Source: an uncultured Eubacteriales bacterium
GTDB lineage: Bacteria > Bacillota > Clostridia > Christensenellales > Borkfalkiaceae
Direction: 5' to 3'
Assembly: GCA_900543915.1 (NCBI GenBank)
Contig: UQTB01000002.1
Coordinates: 1 to 64,000 of the forward strand
DNA length: 64,000 nt
Below are positions 41,249-50,966 of this stretch, one piece after another (position 1 is the first letter of the stretch; every line of letters starts with the position of its first letter). The position numbers were made by a program, and so were the translations under genes. The notes under the pieces were generated by a model. The model saw nothing but the letters and a program-made list of their open reading frames with translations. It did not search any database and was not told where the DNA came from.

Positions 41249-43419
41249 GCGTTTTTCACCTTTGCCGCCGGTTTGCGCATCGTCAGCGATATGCGGTTCT
41301 TCTTCACGTCCACGCCGAGAACCCATACTTTTACGATCTGGCCGACCTTTACGACCTCGGAAGGATGCTTAACATAGCGATCTGAGATCTCCGAAATATG
41401 CACCAACCCGTCCTGATGCACCCCGATATCGACGAACGCGCCGAAGTCAATGACGTTGCGAACCGTTCCGATCAGCTCCATGCCCGCCTTCAGGTCTTTG
41501 ATATCCATAATATCGTCCCGCAGAACGGGCTTCGGCAGGCTGTCTCGGATATCGCGCCCCGGCTTTAAAAGTTCGGCAACGATATCTTCCATCGTCGGCA
41601 CGCCCATGCCGCACTCCGCCGCGACCCGCTCTTTTCCGTAAGCGACGATTTTCTGCGGCAGTTCTTTCAGCCGCCCCGCCTTGATATCCTCTTCCGTGTA
41701 AGAGAACAGACGCAGTAATTTTTCCGCCCCTTCGTACGATTCCGGGTGAACTGCCGTATTGTCCAAAATATTTTTTCCGTCCGGTATCCGCAAAAATCCG
41801 GCGCATTGCGTAAACGCCTTTTCGCCCAGTTTGGAAACCTTCAAAATTTCTTTCCGCGTCGCAAACTTGCCGTTTTCTTCCCGATACGCCACGATATTTT
41901 TTGCGATCCCCGCATTTAACCCCGCGACGAATTTTAACAGGGAAGCGCTTGCGGTATTCAGATCGACCCCGACGGAGTTCACGCAATCCTCCAAAACGCC
42001 CTCCAAAACCGCATCCAGCCGCGCCTCCGGCATGTCGTGCTGGTACTGTCCCACGCCGATCGCTTTGGGATCAATTTTAATGAGTTCTGCCAGCGGATCC
42101 TGCAGTCTGCGCGCAATGGAAACCGCGGAACGCTCGGACACGTCGAAGTCCGGGAATTCTTCCGCCGCCAGCTTGGAGGCGGAATAAACGGAAGCTCCCG
42201 CCTCGCTGACGACCATATAAGAGACATCCGCATCGATTTCCTTCAAAAGCTCTGCAACGAAAATTTCCGATTCCTTGGAGGCCGTTCCGTTCCCGATGGA
42301 AATGACCTGAACGCCGAACTTTTCGATGATCGTCTTCATCGTGCGTTTTGCCTCTTCCTTTTTGTTCTGCGGGGGCGTAGGATAAATGACCGTCTTATAG
42401 AGTACCTTTCCCGTTTCGTCGACGACAGCCAGCTTGCACCCCGTGCGATATGCGGGGTCAAAGCCGAGCACGACTTTGCCTTTTAACGGAGGCTGCATCA
42501 GCAGCGGCTTCAGGTTCACCTCGAACATTTTGATCGCCTGTTCGGAAGCCTGCTCCGTCAGATAAGAGCGGATTTCCCGCTCCATGGAAGGCGCGATCAG
42601 GCGGTCGTAGCTGTCAGCCGCGGCCGCTCGTACCTGTTCGGTAAAGATACTGCCCTCCTTCACGGCGGAAGCGGCGCAGATCCGGCCGGCAAAAGCCTTG
42701 TCGATCTCCACTTTCACGCGGAGATATCCCGTGTCCTCCCCTCTGTTCAGCGCCAGCACGCGATGGCTTTTCACTTCGCAAACCGGCTCGGAATATTCGG
42801 CGTACATTTCATACGTCTTCGCCTCTTCTCCCTCTTTGATCAGTTTTGAAGAGATTTCCCCCGTTTTCAAAAAGATATTTCTGAGTTTTTTGCGCAGCGC
42901 CGCGTTATCCGAAATGCGTTCCGCAATGATATCCCGCGCGCCCGCAAGCGCTTCTTCCGACGTACTGACGCCTTTGTCTTCTCCTACAAATGCAGAAGCA
43001 ATTTCGATGATATCGCCCGTTCTGTCTTCCTGTTTTTCCATGCGGTCGGCAAGGGGCTCCAGTCCCTTTGCAATCGCCATGGTGGCGCGCGTCTTTTTTT
43101 TCTGCTTATATGGGCGGTAAAGATCTTCAACTTCGGTCATCGTCTCGGCCGCTGCGATCGCAAGCTCCAGTTCTTCCGTCATCTTGCCCTGTTCGGAGAT
43201 GCTCTTTCGGATCTCATCCTTTCTTTTCTCCAAATTTTTCAGATAGGTAAGCCGATCGGAAAATTCACGCAAAACCTGGTCGTCGCAGTTGCCGTGCATC
43301 TCCTTGCGATAGCGGGCGATAAAGGGAATGGTGTTCCCCTCTTCAATCAGATTGACGATGTTGGCTGCGTAGGTGGGACTGAGGTTAAACTCCGTCGCCA
43401 GTTTTTGGGTCAGATTCAT
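41245..43419 (-). CDS. tex: Tex-family S1 RNA-binding protein
   Basis: A nucleic-acid-binding protein tied to transcription and stress tolerance. The 724-residue product has the N-terminal helical region (FNLSPTYAANIVNLIEEGNTIPFIARYRKE), the RNase H-like YqgF domain (VVLGFDPAYRTGCKLAVVDETGKVL, residues about 325-450), a helix-hairpin-helix domain (GLNAGIAKNIVAYREENGKFATRKEILKVSKLG) and a C-terminal S1 domain (residues about 645-715; GMELIGTVRNVIDFGAFVDIGVHQDGLVHISEIS). The order and size are standard. It overlaps alkD by four bases at the end of the glycogen gene run. Confidence 0.95.
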   Translation of the reverse strand: MNLTQKLATEFNLSPTYAANIVNLIEEGNTIPFIARYRKEMHGNCDDQVLREFSDRLTYLKNLEKRKDEIRKSISEQGKMTEELELAIAAAETMTEVEDLYRPYKQKKKTRATMAIAKGLEPLADRMEKQEDRTGDIIEIASAFVGEDKGVSTSEEALAGARDIIAERISDNAALRKKLRNIFLKTGEISSKLIKEGEEAKTYEMYAEYSEPVCEVKSHRVLALNRGEDTGYLRVKVEIDKAFAGRICAASAVKEGSIFTEQVRAAAADSYDRLIAPSMEREIRSYLTEQASEQAIKMFEVNLKPLLMQPPLKGKVVLGFDPAYRTGCKLAVVDETGKVLYKTVIYPTPPQNKKEEAKRTMKTIIEKFGVQVISIGNGTASKESEIFVAELLKEIDADVSYMVVSEAGASVYSASKLAAEEFPDFDVSERSAVSIARRLQDPLAELIKIDPKAIGVGQYQHDMPEARLDAVLEGVLEDCVNSVGVDLNTASASLLKFVAGLNAGIAKNIVAYREENGKFATRKEILKVSKLGEKAFTQCAGFLRIPDGKNILDNTAVHPESYEGAEKLLRLFSYTEEDIKAGRLKELPQKIVAYGKERVAAECGMGVPTMEDIVAELLKPGRDIRDSLPKPVLRDDIMDIKDLKAGMELIGTVRNVIDFGAFVDIGVHQDGLVHISEISDRYVKHPSEVVKVGQIVKVWVLGVDVKKNRISLTMRKPAAKVKNA

Positions 43420-44096
43420 TTTCTCTTCATACTCCTGATTTTTTCTTTTTCTTCTTTCGTGACGCGGTTTGACTCCGTTATTTTTTGCAACGTCTTGTTA
43501 TATGTAAAGTCGGATAGAGCGCAATGTTCTAAAAACGCCGCCGTCTCCCTGCGATATTTGACATAGCAAACCGAAAGCAGCCATGCCACCGCCATATCGA
43601 CGTAATATCTCCCCGCCGGAATTCGAACCGCACGCTCAAAGATCATTCCGAGATACGCTTCCTCCAAATAATAATCCAGAAGTATCACCGCGCCGACTCT
43701 GCAGATCATCTCCTCCTCCGAACGCAACAGCTCGTCCAATATCGGCAGGAAAGCCTCTTTTTCCCGCCCGATCGCGCGAAAAGACGAAACACAGCAATCA
43801 CAGACCGCCCAGTTTTCCGCTAAAGGCAGAAAGGAAGCGAAACGCTTGGTAAACGTTTCCCATCCGCAACGGTCCGCTCCGATTACAAAGCCGTACAGCA
43901 TTCTCTCTTCCACGGTATCCAAAGCAGCTTCTCTGAGATAGGCTTCGGCTTGTCCGGCGCTCACGATGCACTTTGCCAACTGCCTGAGATCAGGGATTTT
44001 CACACCCATAACCGGCAAATTTGTATGGTATATCCGCTCGTTGAACCGCTTTAATTCGGGAGAAGCGAGATTTAATAATTCTTCTTTATAATTCAT
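43416..44096 (-). CDS. DNA alkylation repair protein (AlkD-like HEAT-repeat glycosylase)
   Basis: Probable removal of alkylated purines (3-methyladenine or 7-methylguanine class) by HEAT-like helical repeats that distort DNA without flipping the base. The 226 residues form a solenoid of short helices: VMGVKIPDLRQLAKCI, ERMLYGFVIG, FAS-FLPLAENWAVCDCCVSSF and YYVDMAVAWLLSVCYVKYRRETAAFLEHC. The Trp in the ENWAVCDCC helix and the Asp in YVDMAVAWL correspond to active residues of AlkD. It overlaps GH13 and tex by four bases each. A role in glycogen metabolism is not implied; it is likely a passenger in the operon. Confidence 0.86.
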   Translation of the reverse strand: MNYKEELLNLASPELKRFNERIYHTNLPVMGVKIPDLRQLAKCIVSAGQAEAYLREAALDTVEERMLYGFVIGADRCGWETFTKRFASFLPLAENWAVCDCCVSSFRAIGREKEAFLPILDELLRSEEEMICRVGAVILLDYYLEEAYLGMIFERAVRIPAGRYYVDMAVAWLLSVCYVKYRRETAAFLEHCALSDFTYNKTLQKITESNRVTKEEKEKIRSMKRK

Positions 44097-45889
44097 AATA
44101 ATTCATCGTATAACAACAGCATTTCGCCCGGCTTCAGTTCCGTTGCTCCCTCCAATTTACGCCGGGTCAGCAGATCGAATAAGACGCCGCCAAAGCGAAA
44201 CAGATACGTTCTGTCTCCGTTATTGACCGCCGCAGTCACCGCCCGCCCCGCGGTTCTCCGTTCAAAGACAAAGCAGAAGGCGTCCGAAAAGACTTCCCGA
44301 TACGTCCCGCAGGCAAAGACGAAAATTTCAGAGCGCAGTTCAGCGATTCTCCGATACCACGATAAAATTTCCTCGTCCTCCTCGCCCCAGGGAAAGCAGC
44401 GGCGGTTAAAGGGATCTCCGAACCCCTCCATTCCGATTTCGTCGCCGTAATAAACGCAGGGAACGCCCGGCAGGGTAAATTGCAGCAGAACGGCTTTCTT
44501 CAATCTGCAAACGGCAAGCGCGCGTTCCGCTGCGGTCAATTTCCTATCAGCTGCCTCCGCCTTGCTCTGCGGCATAGATTCCGAACCGAGAACGGACAGA
44601 ATCCGCGCGGTGTCGTGCGTATCCAGAATGTTCATCAGCACATCCAGACAGCATTTCGGATAATGATCGATCACCCGTGCCATCGTCCGGGAGAGCGCCT
44701 GCGCGTCGCCGTATTTGACAAATCGAATCACGGCGTCCTTTAACGGATAGTTCGTGACGCTGTCCAGTTCTTCTCCGCAGAAATAGGGTTTCCGTTCGCC
44801 GTAAGCGATCTTCTCAGCGGCGTCTTCCCACACCTCTCCAATCAATAAATTTTCAGGATTTTTCTCTTTAATTGCAGAACGAATCTGTCTGACAAAATCA
44901 GAGGACAATTCATCTGCAACGTCCAGCCGCCAGCCTCCGGCATCGTATTCGGATAAGACGCCATTTTCTCCCGCAATAAATTGCTGAAAGGCCTTACAGT
45001 CTTTTCTGATTGCGGGGAGAGTCCTGATTCCCCACCAGGCGCTGTATCCATCGGGATAGTCAAAAAATTCATACCATTCCGCATAAGGGGAATCCTTGCT
45101 CTGATATGCACCGACCGAAGCATAATTTCCGTACCGATTAAAATAGATGCTGTCCGCCCCCGTATGGTTGAATACGCCGTCTAAAATCAATCGGATTCCG
45201 TACTCCTCGGCTTTCCCGACGAGCGCACCGAAATCCTCCGCCGTTCCCAAAAGCGGATCGATTGCATGATAGTACGCCGTATCGTAACGATGGTTGCTGT
45301 ATGCGCGAAAGACGGGGTTCAGATAGATTGCCTTCACGCACAGAGAAGAAAGATAGGGCAGTTTCTCAATGATCCCCCTCAGATTGCCGCCGAAAAAATC
45401 GTTGTTTTGAATTTCTCCGCTTTCGTCCGGGAGATAATCGGGAATGCCGCCCCAATCCGATCTCAGGCGTTTGCCCGACTCGATCGGGAGATTTCCGACC
45501 TTATAAAAGCGGTCGGGGAAAATCTGATAGATGATCCCGCCCTTGATCCAATCCGGCGTGACAAAACCGCGGCGGTACACCAAAAGGAGATACTCGCCGG
45601 GATCGGAAAACGATCCGAAAAGCTTCCCGTCCGAGCCGAACAGTCTGCCGTCGACCGAAAAAAGATACCAATATAACCCGATGTTTTCCGGCTGAACGGT
45701 ACATTCAAAGGCGCCGTTTCGTCTCTCCATGAGAAAGGATTGCGTTTCCCCCGTCTTCTCCTCCCGCAGCAGAAATTCACAGCGGACAGCGCTCTCCGCA
45801 AAGACGCGGAAAGTGATTTTGCTCCCTGCTTCGATTCCCCCGGCAACGCTTCTGCAAGCCGGGTCGAGCGGGAAATAGTACGGCGCCAT
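44093..45889 (-). CDS. GH13 alpha-amylase-family glycosidase (neopullulanase/cyclomaltodextrinase-like)
   Basis: Hydrolase for alpha-1,4/1,6-glucans. The 598-residue protein has an N-terminal beta-sandwich (residues about 1-105), then the barrel starting GGIIYQIFPDRFY (118-129). Catalytic residues are in place: nucleophile D323 (GGWRLDVADE), acid/base E352 (LIGEVWED) and D426 (DTHDTAR); D237/H242 (LDGVFNHTG) complete the first conserved region. A C-terminal beta domain ends the protein. There is no signal peptide, so it acts in the cytosol, and its place right after glgP suggests trimming of glycogen branches or of limit dextrins. It could also act on imported maltodextrins. Confidence 0.92.
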   Translation of the reverse strand: MAPYYFPLDPACRSVAGGIEAGSKITFRVFAESAVRCEFLLREEKTGETQSFLMERRNGAFECTVQPENIGLYWYLFSVDGRLFGSDGKLFGSFSDPGEYLLLVYRRGFVTPDWIKGGIIYQIFPDRFYKVGNLPIESGKRLRSDWGGIPDYLPDESGEIQNNDFFGGNLRGIIEKLPYLSSLCVKAIYLNPVFRAYSNHRYDTAYYHAIDPLLGTAEDFGALVGKAEEYGIRLILDGVFNHTGADSIYFNRYGNYASVGAYQSKDSPYAEWYEFFDYPDGYSAWWGIRTLPAIRKDCKAFQQFIAGENGVLSEYDAGGWRLDVADELSSDFVRQIRSAIKEKNPENLLIGEVWEDAAEKIAYGERKPYFCGEELDSVTNYPLKDAVIRFVKYGDAQALSRTMARVIDHYPKCCLDVLMNILDTHDTARILSVLGSESMPQSKAEAADRKLTAAERALAVCRLKKAVLLQFTLPGVPCVYYGDEIGMEGFGDPFNRRCFPWGEEDEEILSWYRRIAELRSEIFVFACGTYREVFSDAFCFVFERRTAGRAVTAAVNNGDRTYLFRFGGVLFDLLTRRKLEGATELKPGEMLLLYDELL

Positions 45890-45892
45890 AAA

Positions 45893-48313
45893 TTAAAACG
45901 CCCTTAAGTTCCAAATGTGCTCCGCATATTCGCGGATGCTGCGGTCAGCGGAAAAAATACCGGCCGAAGCGATGTTCTGCAGCGACATTTCCGCCCACAA
46001 CCGACGGTCGCGATAGGTTTCGTCCACGCGGCTGTGCGTCTGGCAATAAGCGTCGAAATCAGCCATGCACATATAGGGATCCGCCACAGGGCGGTTTGTC
46101 AGCAGATACGCCGCGATATCCGCAAACGATTCGCCGTTGAACCCCGCGGTGAGCGCCTCTATCACTTTGCGCAGGCGCTCGTTGTTCGTGTAGTAACGGG
46201 TGGACTGATAGCCGTCCTTCCAAAGCTGCTCTACTTCGTCTGCCGTAAGGCCGAAGATAAAGATATTCTCTTTTCCGCAGGCCTCGCTCATCTCGACGTT
46301 CGCCCCGTCCAGCGTGCCGATGGTAAGCGCACCGTTGATCATGAACTTCATATTTCCCGTGCCGCTCGCCTCTTTTCCCGCCTGGGAAATCTGTTCCGAG
46401 ACTTCGGTGGCAGGCATCAGCTTTTCCGCCATCGAAACGCAGTAATTTTCAAGATAGACGACCTGCAGTTTTTTGCTTATAACGGGGTCTTTTTTAATAT
46501 CTTCCGCCAGATAGCAGATCAACTTGATAATCTGCTTCGCAAAATAATATCCGGGCGCAGCCTTTGCACCGAAAATAAAGGTCTTAGGCAGTATGTCAGC
46601 GCCGGGGTTTTCCCTGAGATCGTTGTAAAGCGAAATGATATACAGAGCGTTCAGAAGCTGCCGCTTATATTCGTGCATGCGCTTTGCCTGCACGTCGAAC
46701 ACAGAATCCGGATCCAAAGTGATCCCCTGATATTTTTTCGCAAAGGCGGCGAGCTGTTCTTTCTTCACTCTCTTGATCCGGTTCAGCTCGGATAATACCG
46801 TTTCGTCCTGCGAGAACTGTTTGAAATCCGCCAGCTTTTCCGCATCCATGATAAAGCCCGGGCCGATACAATCGGTCAGCAGAGCCGTCAGTTCCGGATT
46901 TGACTGGCACAGCCAGCGGCGATGCGCAATTCCGTTCGTCACATTGCAGAATTTCTGCGGATATATCTCATAAAAGTCTTTGAATATGCTTTCTTTGATG
47001 ATCTCGCTGTGCAGCCTGCTGACGCCGTTTACCTTATGCGACGCCAGAACGCACAGATTCGCCATCTTCACCTGTCCGTGGGAAAGAATCGCCATGCGGT
47101 CGATTCTGTTCCAGTCCCCCGGAAAGCGGTTCCAAAGTTCGCCGCAAAAGCGCTGGTTGATCTCACGGATAATGCTGTAAATCCGCGGAAGGCGGCGCTG
47201 CACGAGGTCGTCTGCCCATTTCTCGAGGGCTTCGCTCATCACTGTGTGATTCGTATAGGCGACGGTGCGCGTCGTGATGTCCCACGCGGCTTCCCACGAA
47301 TAGCCGTGCTCATCCATCAGCAGGCGCATCAGCTCCGGAATACAGAGAGCGGGATGCGTGTCGTTGATATGGATCGCAGCGCGGTCGGGAAGCGTATCCA
47401 GAGAACCGAAACGGCGGAGGTGATCCTTGATGATATTCTGCAGGGAGGCGGAAACGAGAAAATACTGCTGTTTTAAGCGGAGAGATTTTCCTTCCGAATG
47501 GTTATCCGACGGATACAGGACTTTGGAAAGGATCTCCGCTTCCGCATCTTCCTGCATGCTTTTGAGAAAGTTCCCTTCCGAAAAGGTCTTCATGTCGAAG
47601 TTTTCGGGATTCTGCGCTTTCCACAGGCGCAGAACGGAAACCGCCTCGGTATTCGCCCCGGAAACCATCATATCGTAGGCGACCGCTTCCACCTCTTTTG
47701 CGTCGTAATGCTCAACGCGCATGCCGTTTTCCGTCCAGATCTCGCGAATATTCCCGTCGAACCTGACGCGGAACGTCTTATCCGTACGCTGAACCAGCCA
47801 GACGTCTCCGCCGGGCAGCCAGACATCCGGCAGCTCCGTCTGCCATCCGTCTACGATTTTCTGCTTAAACAGGCCGTACTCGTACAAGATCGAATAGCCC
47901 ATCGCAGGGTAGCCCTGCGTTGCCAGCGCATCCATAAAACAGGCCGCCAGCCTTCCGAGCCCTCCGTTGCCCAGCCCGGCATCCGGCTCCAAATCGTAGA
48001 GTTCCTCCAGACAATGGCCGTGTTTTTTCAGATAGGCGTCGATTGCGCCGCTGATCCCCAGGTTGTAGGCGTTGTTTTTCATGGACTGCCCCATCAAAAA
48101 CTCCATGCAGAGATAATAGACGCGCTTTCCGTTCTGTCCCTTGTATTTTTTATAAAATTTATTGCGCTGTTCCAGCAGAATATCGCGGATCGAGAGCGCG
48201 ACGGCCCGATAAATTTGATCCTTGCTTGCCTCTTTGACAGACACGCCGAAGTATCTCGAGAGTTTCCCCTCGATCAAGGCCGCGGCTTCTTTTTCCGTAA
48301 AATTTTTGGTCAT
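45893..48313 (-). CDS. glgP: Glycogen/alpha-glucan phosphorylase
   Basis: Releases glucose 1-phosphate from glycogen or maltodextrin ends, using pyridoxal phosphate. The 806-residue enzyme has YLCMEFLMGQSM, LGNGGLGRLAACFMDALA (near 115-135), the INDTHPALCIPELMRLL region and the PLP lysine motif EASGTGNMKFMINGALTIGTLDGANVEM near residue 650. The usual length for GT35 phosphorylases is 800-850 residues. No signal peptide. It lies 12 bases after glgA, so synthesis and breakdown genes are cotranscribed and flux must be set at protein level. Confidence 0.97.
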   Translation of the reverse strand: MTKNFTEKEAAALIEGKLSRYFGVSVKEASKDQIYRAVALSIRDILLEQRNKFYKKYKGQNGKRVYYLCMEFLMGQSMKNNAYNLGISGAIDAYLKKHGHCLEELYDLEPDAGLGNGGLGRLAACFMDALATQGYPAMGYSILYEYGLFKQKIVDGWQTELPDVWLPGGDVWLVQRTDKTFRVRFDGNIREIWTENGMRVEHYDAKEVEAVAYDMMVSGANTEAVSVLRLWKAQNPENFDMKTFSEGNFLKSMQEDAEAEILSKVLYPSDNHSEGKSLRLKQQYFLVSASLQNIIKDHLRRFGSLDTLPDRAAIHINDTHPALCIPELMRLLMDEHGYSWEAAWDITTRTVAYTNHTVMSEALEKWADDLVQRRLPRIYSIIREINQRFCGELWNRFPGDWNRIDRMAILSHGQVKMANLCVLASHKVNGVSRLHSEIIKESIFKDFYEIYPQKFCNVTNGIAHRRWLCQSNPELTALLTDCIGPGFIMDAEKLADFKQFSQDETVLSELNRIKRVKKEQLAAFAKKYQGITLDPDSVFDVQAKRMHEYKRQLLNALYIISLYNDLRENPGADILPKTFIFGAKAAPGYYFAKQIIKLICYLAEDIKKDPVISKKLQVVYLENYCVSMAEKLMPATEVSEQISQAGKEASGTGNMKFMINGALTIGTLDGANVEMSEACGKENIFIFGLTADEVEQLWKDGYQSTRYYTNNERLRKVIEALTAGFNGESFADIAAYLLTNRPVADPYMCMADFDAYCQTHSRVDETYRDRRLWAEMSLQNIASAGIFSADRSIREYAEHIWNLRAF

Positions 48314-48325
48314 TCATTTCTCCGA

Positions 48326-49840
48326 TCAGATTAGTTTTCGATAGACCTCTTCATATTCCCCCGCGCTGTGCGCCCAACTGAAATCGGTCGCCATCGCGCG
48401 CGCCCTCAGTGAAAGGAAGGCTTCTTTGTCATAATATGTCCGAATCGCCTGATTGATTACGTATAGCATATCGTGCGCATTATAGTTGCGGAAGGAAAAT
48501 CCGTTCCCGCTCCCTTCATACAGAGGCTGAATGCTGTCGTTCAGCCCGCCCGTACCGCGTACGATCGCGACGGTGCCGTAACGGCTGGCTATCATCTGCG
48601 ACAGACCGCACGGTTCCATTTTGGACGGCATCAGGAAGAAATCCGCTCCCGCGTAAATTTTCCGCGACAGATCCTGATTGAATTCGATGATCGCAACGCA
48701 CTTCCCCCGATACTGATTCGCCAGCTGTGAAAAATACGCCTCATAGCCGCGGTCGCCCGTCCCCAGGATTACAAACTGAACATCCTGGTTCAAGACGTTT
48801 TCGATCACCGCTTTTACGAGATCAAACCCTTTATGCGCCACCAGCCTGGAAATCACGGCGATCATCGGCACGTCTTTTACCGGCAGATTCAGCATTTTCT
48901 GCAGAGCTTCCTTGCAAACCGCCTTTCCCTCCATATGATCGGGAGAATAATTGGCGAACAGATAGCGGTCTGTCTGAGGATTGTAATATTCGTAATCGAT
49001 ACCGTTCAAAATTCCCCTGAGCTTCCCCTCATTGCGGCTGATGATACCTTCCAGCCCGTGAGCAAAATAGGCGTTTTTTATCTCCTCCGCGTACGTCGGG
49101 CTGACCGTGTTGACGATATCGCTCATCTCGATCGCCCCCTTCATCAGGTTGATACAGCCGTCGAATTCGACCGTATCCTTCACCCATCCCGGGAATCCGA
49201 ACAGATCGTCCATACAGTCAAGCCCGTATTTCCCCTGATACTCGATATTATGAATGGTAAAGACCGTTCTGATATCTTTATAGCGCTCGTAATTTCCGTA
49301 AATGCTCTTCAGATAGATAACGGCGGCAGCTGTCTGCCAGTCGTTGCAGTGCAGAACGTCCGGCCAAAGCATAAAATGCCCGATGGTTTCCAAGATCGCC
49401 TTTGAGAAAAAAGCATATCGCTCACCGTCATCGTAAAAACCGTAGATGTTTCCGTCCCGCTTAAAATAGTATTCGTTGTCAATGAAATAAAAATTGACAT
49501 TCCGGTAGAGATAGTGAAACACGCCGCAATATTGACGGCGCCAGGAAAGCGGCACTTCAAAACTCCCGATAAAACGGAAATTCTTACGGTATTCGCCCGA
49601 AATCTTGGAGTAAAGCGGAAGAATCACGCTGATTTCATTTTCTTCCGATTTCGCCAGTTCGGCGGGCAAAGAGCCCAAGACGTCCGCTAGCCCGCCCGTC
49701 GCGATAAACGGCGCCGCCTCAGAACCGGCAAAGACGATACGGCGTTTTCTCGTCACCGTAATCTCCGGCGTCACAATCTCCGGCTTTTCTTTCCTTTTTT
49801 TACCCGCATTCTCTTTTACAGTCGTTTTTTTCGTCGCCAT
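48326..49840 (-). CDS. glgA: Glycogen synthase GlgA
   Basis: Adds glucose from ADP-glucose to glycogen. The 504-residue GT5 enzyme begins with a basic, Lys-rich extension of about 30 residues (MATKKTTVKENAGKKRKEKP), then the domain start FAGSEAAPFIATGGLADVLGSLPAEL. The usual KTGGL (Lys contacts the ADP-glucose phosphate) reads ATGGL here, with Ala at position 47; other clostridial enzymes also vary there, so activity may be kept. The C-terminal domain has SRLVAHKGFDLV, LGTGDRGYEAYFSQLA, and PSKMEPCGLSQMIASRYGTVAIVRGTGGL with the catalytic Glu. AAGGAG lies nine bases before the ATG. Confidence 0.94.
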   Translation of the reverse strand: MATKKTTVKENAGKKRKEKPEIVTPEITVTRKRRIVFAGSEAAPFIATGGLADVLGSLPAELAKSEENEISVILPLYSKISGEYRKNFRFIGSFEVPLSWRRQYCGVFHYLYRNVNFYFIDNEYYFKRDGNIYGFYDDGERYAFFSKAILETIGHFMLWPDVLHCNDWQTAAAVIYLKSIYGNYERYKDIRTVFTIHNIEYQGKYGLDCMDDLFGFPGWVKDTVEFDGCINLMKGAIEMSDIVNTVSPTYAEEIKNAYFAHGLEGIISRNEGKLRGILNGIDYEYYNPQTDRYLFANYSPDHMEGKAVCKEALQKMLNLPVKDVPMIAVISRLVAHKGFDLVKAVIENVLNQDVQFVILGTGDRGYEAYFSQLANQYRGKCVAIIEFNQDLSRKIYAGADFFLMPSKMEPCGLSQMIASRYGTVAIVRGTGGLNDSIQPLYEGSGNGFSFRNYNAHDMLYVINQAIRTYYDKEAFLSLRARAMATDFSWAHSAGEYEEVYRKLI

Positions 49841-49852
49841 TTCCCATTCTCC

Positions 49853-50965
49853 TTATATCATATTGCCTTTTGAAATATAAAACGGATGATTTTCACTGCC
49901 CGAAAGCGTGCGTTTATCGCGGATCACCACGTTTTTATCTGTGATAATGCAATTCAGCGTCACATTTTCGCCCGTCACCGTGTTCTGCATGAGGATGGAA
50001 TTCTTTACGACGGTGCCGCGCGCGATCTTTACGCCGCGGAACAGAACGGAATTCTCCACTTCTCCCTCGATCATGCAGCCGTCCGCAATCAGCGAATTCT
50101 TTACGATCGCCCCCGCGCCGTATTTCGTCGGCGCGGAATCCCTGACTTTGGTAAACACGCTTCTGTCCCCGAACAGGTCGCTCCGTACTGTTTCATCCAA
50201 CAATTCGAGCGTATGCTCGTAATACGCCTGCAGCGAGGTGATCCCGACGTAATAACCGTCATGCCGGTATCCACAGATTTTCAGCCGCTTGAGGTTTTTC
50301 GCCAAAATATCTTCCGTAAAGTGCTTCGCATTGTGAGAGATCGCGTCCAGCAACAGATTCTGCAATGTGACCTTCTTCATGACAAACATGTTCATGCTCA
50401 TATTGCCGCTCTCGCTGAACGTCTCCTCATAACGGATATTCGTCACGCGGTCCTCGCCGTCCAGGTCGAATGCGATCACCTTGTTCTCCGAACATTCGGC
50501 GGCGGCGTGTTTTCTGTAGACGACCGTGATATCCGCATTCCGCTCGGCATGCGAACGAATGACGGCATTATAGTCGATCCTGCAGACGTTGTCGCAGTCG
50601 GTCATCACCACATATTCTTCGTCTGCCCGCCACAAAAAGCCCATGATTCCCTTCAGCGCCTCCAGACGCGAAGTATAGAGGCGATCATTGGAAGTATCCC
50701 CAAAGGGCGGCAAAATAATAATACCGCCGTTTTTACGCGCAAGATCCCAGTCTTTTCCCGAACCGATATGATCCATCAGCGACTGGTAATTGCTCTTGGT
50801 GATGACGCCGATCGTATCGATCCCCGAATTGACCATGTTGGAGAGAGGGAAATCAATCAGCCGATATCTCCCGCCGAAGGGAATGGAACCGAGCGTTCTG
50901 TGCTGCGCGAGTTCCGGCACGTTGTTATCGTGAATATTGGAAAATATTATGCCCAATGCTCTCAT
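49853..50965 (-). CDS. glgD: GlgD, regulatory paralogue of ADP-glucose pyrophosphorylase
   Basis: Partner subunit of GlgC in Firmicutes that lacks activity alone. The 370-residue protein keeps the fold of GlgC (FGGRYRLIDFPLSNMVNSGIDTIGVITKSNYQSLMDHIGSGKDWDL) but its N-terminal loop reads FSNIHDNNVPELAQHR, without the GGxGxRL nucleotide loop. The C-terminal half is a left-handed beta-helix (NSLIADGCMIEGEVENSVLFRGVKIARGTVVKNSILMQNT). The start at 50965 is chosen with GGGAGG nine bases upstream; it begins two bases after the glgC stop. The paired genes imply a heterotetrameric GlgCD enzyme. Confidence 0.95.
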   Translation of the reverse strand: MRALGIIFSNIHDNNVPELAQHRTLGSIPFGGRYRLIDFPLSNMVNSGIDTIGVITKSNYQSLMDHIGSGKDWDLARKNGGIIILPPFGDTSNDRLYTSRLEALKGIMGFLWRADEEYVVMTDCDNVCRIDYNAVIRSHAERNADITVVYRKHAAAECSENKVIAFDLDGEDRVTNIRYEETFSESGNMSMNMFVMKKVTLQNLLLDAISHNAKHFTEDILAKNLKRLKICGYRHDGYYVGITSLQAYYEHTLELLDETVRSDLFGDRSVFTKVRDSAPTKYGAGAIVKNSLIADGCMIEGEVENSVLFRGVKIARGTVVKNSILMQNTVTGENVTLNCIITDKNVVIRDKRTLSGSENHPFYISKGNMI

Positions 50966-50966
50966 G

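Noticed and set aside
47498..48334. Plus-strand frame of 278 codons opposite glgP
   Set aside because: Shadow of the phosphorylase gene; no start signal or family match.
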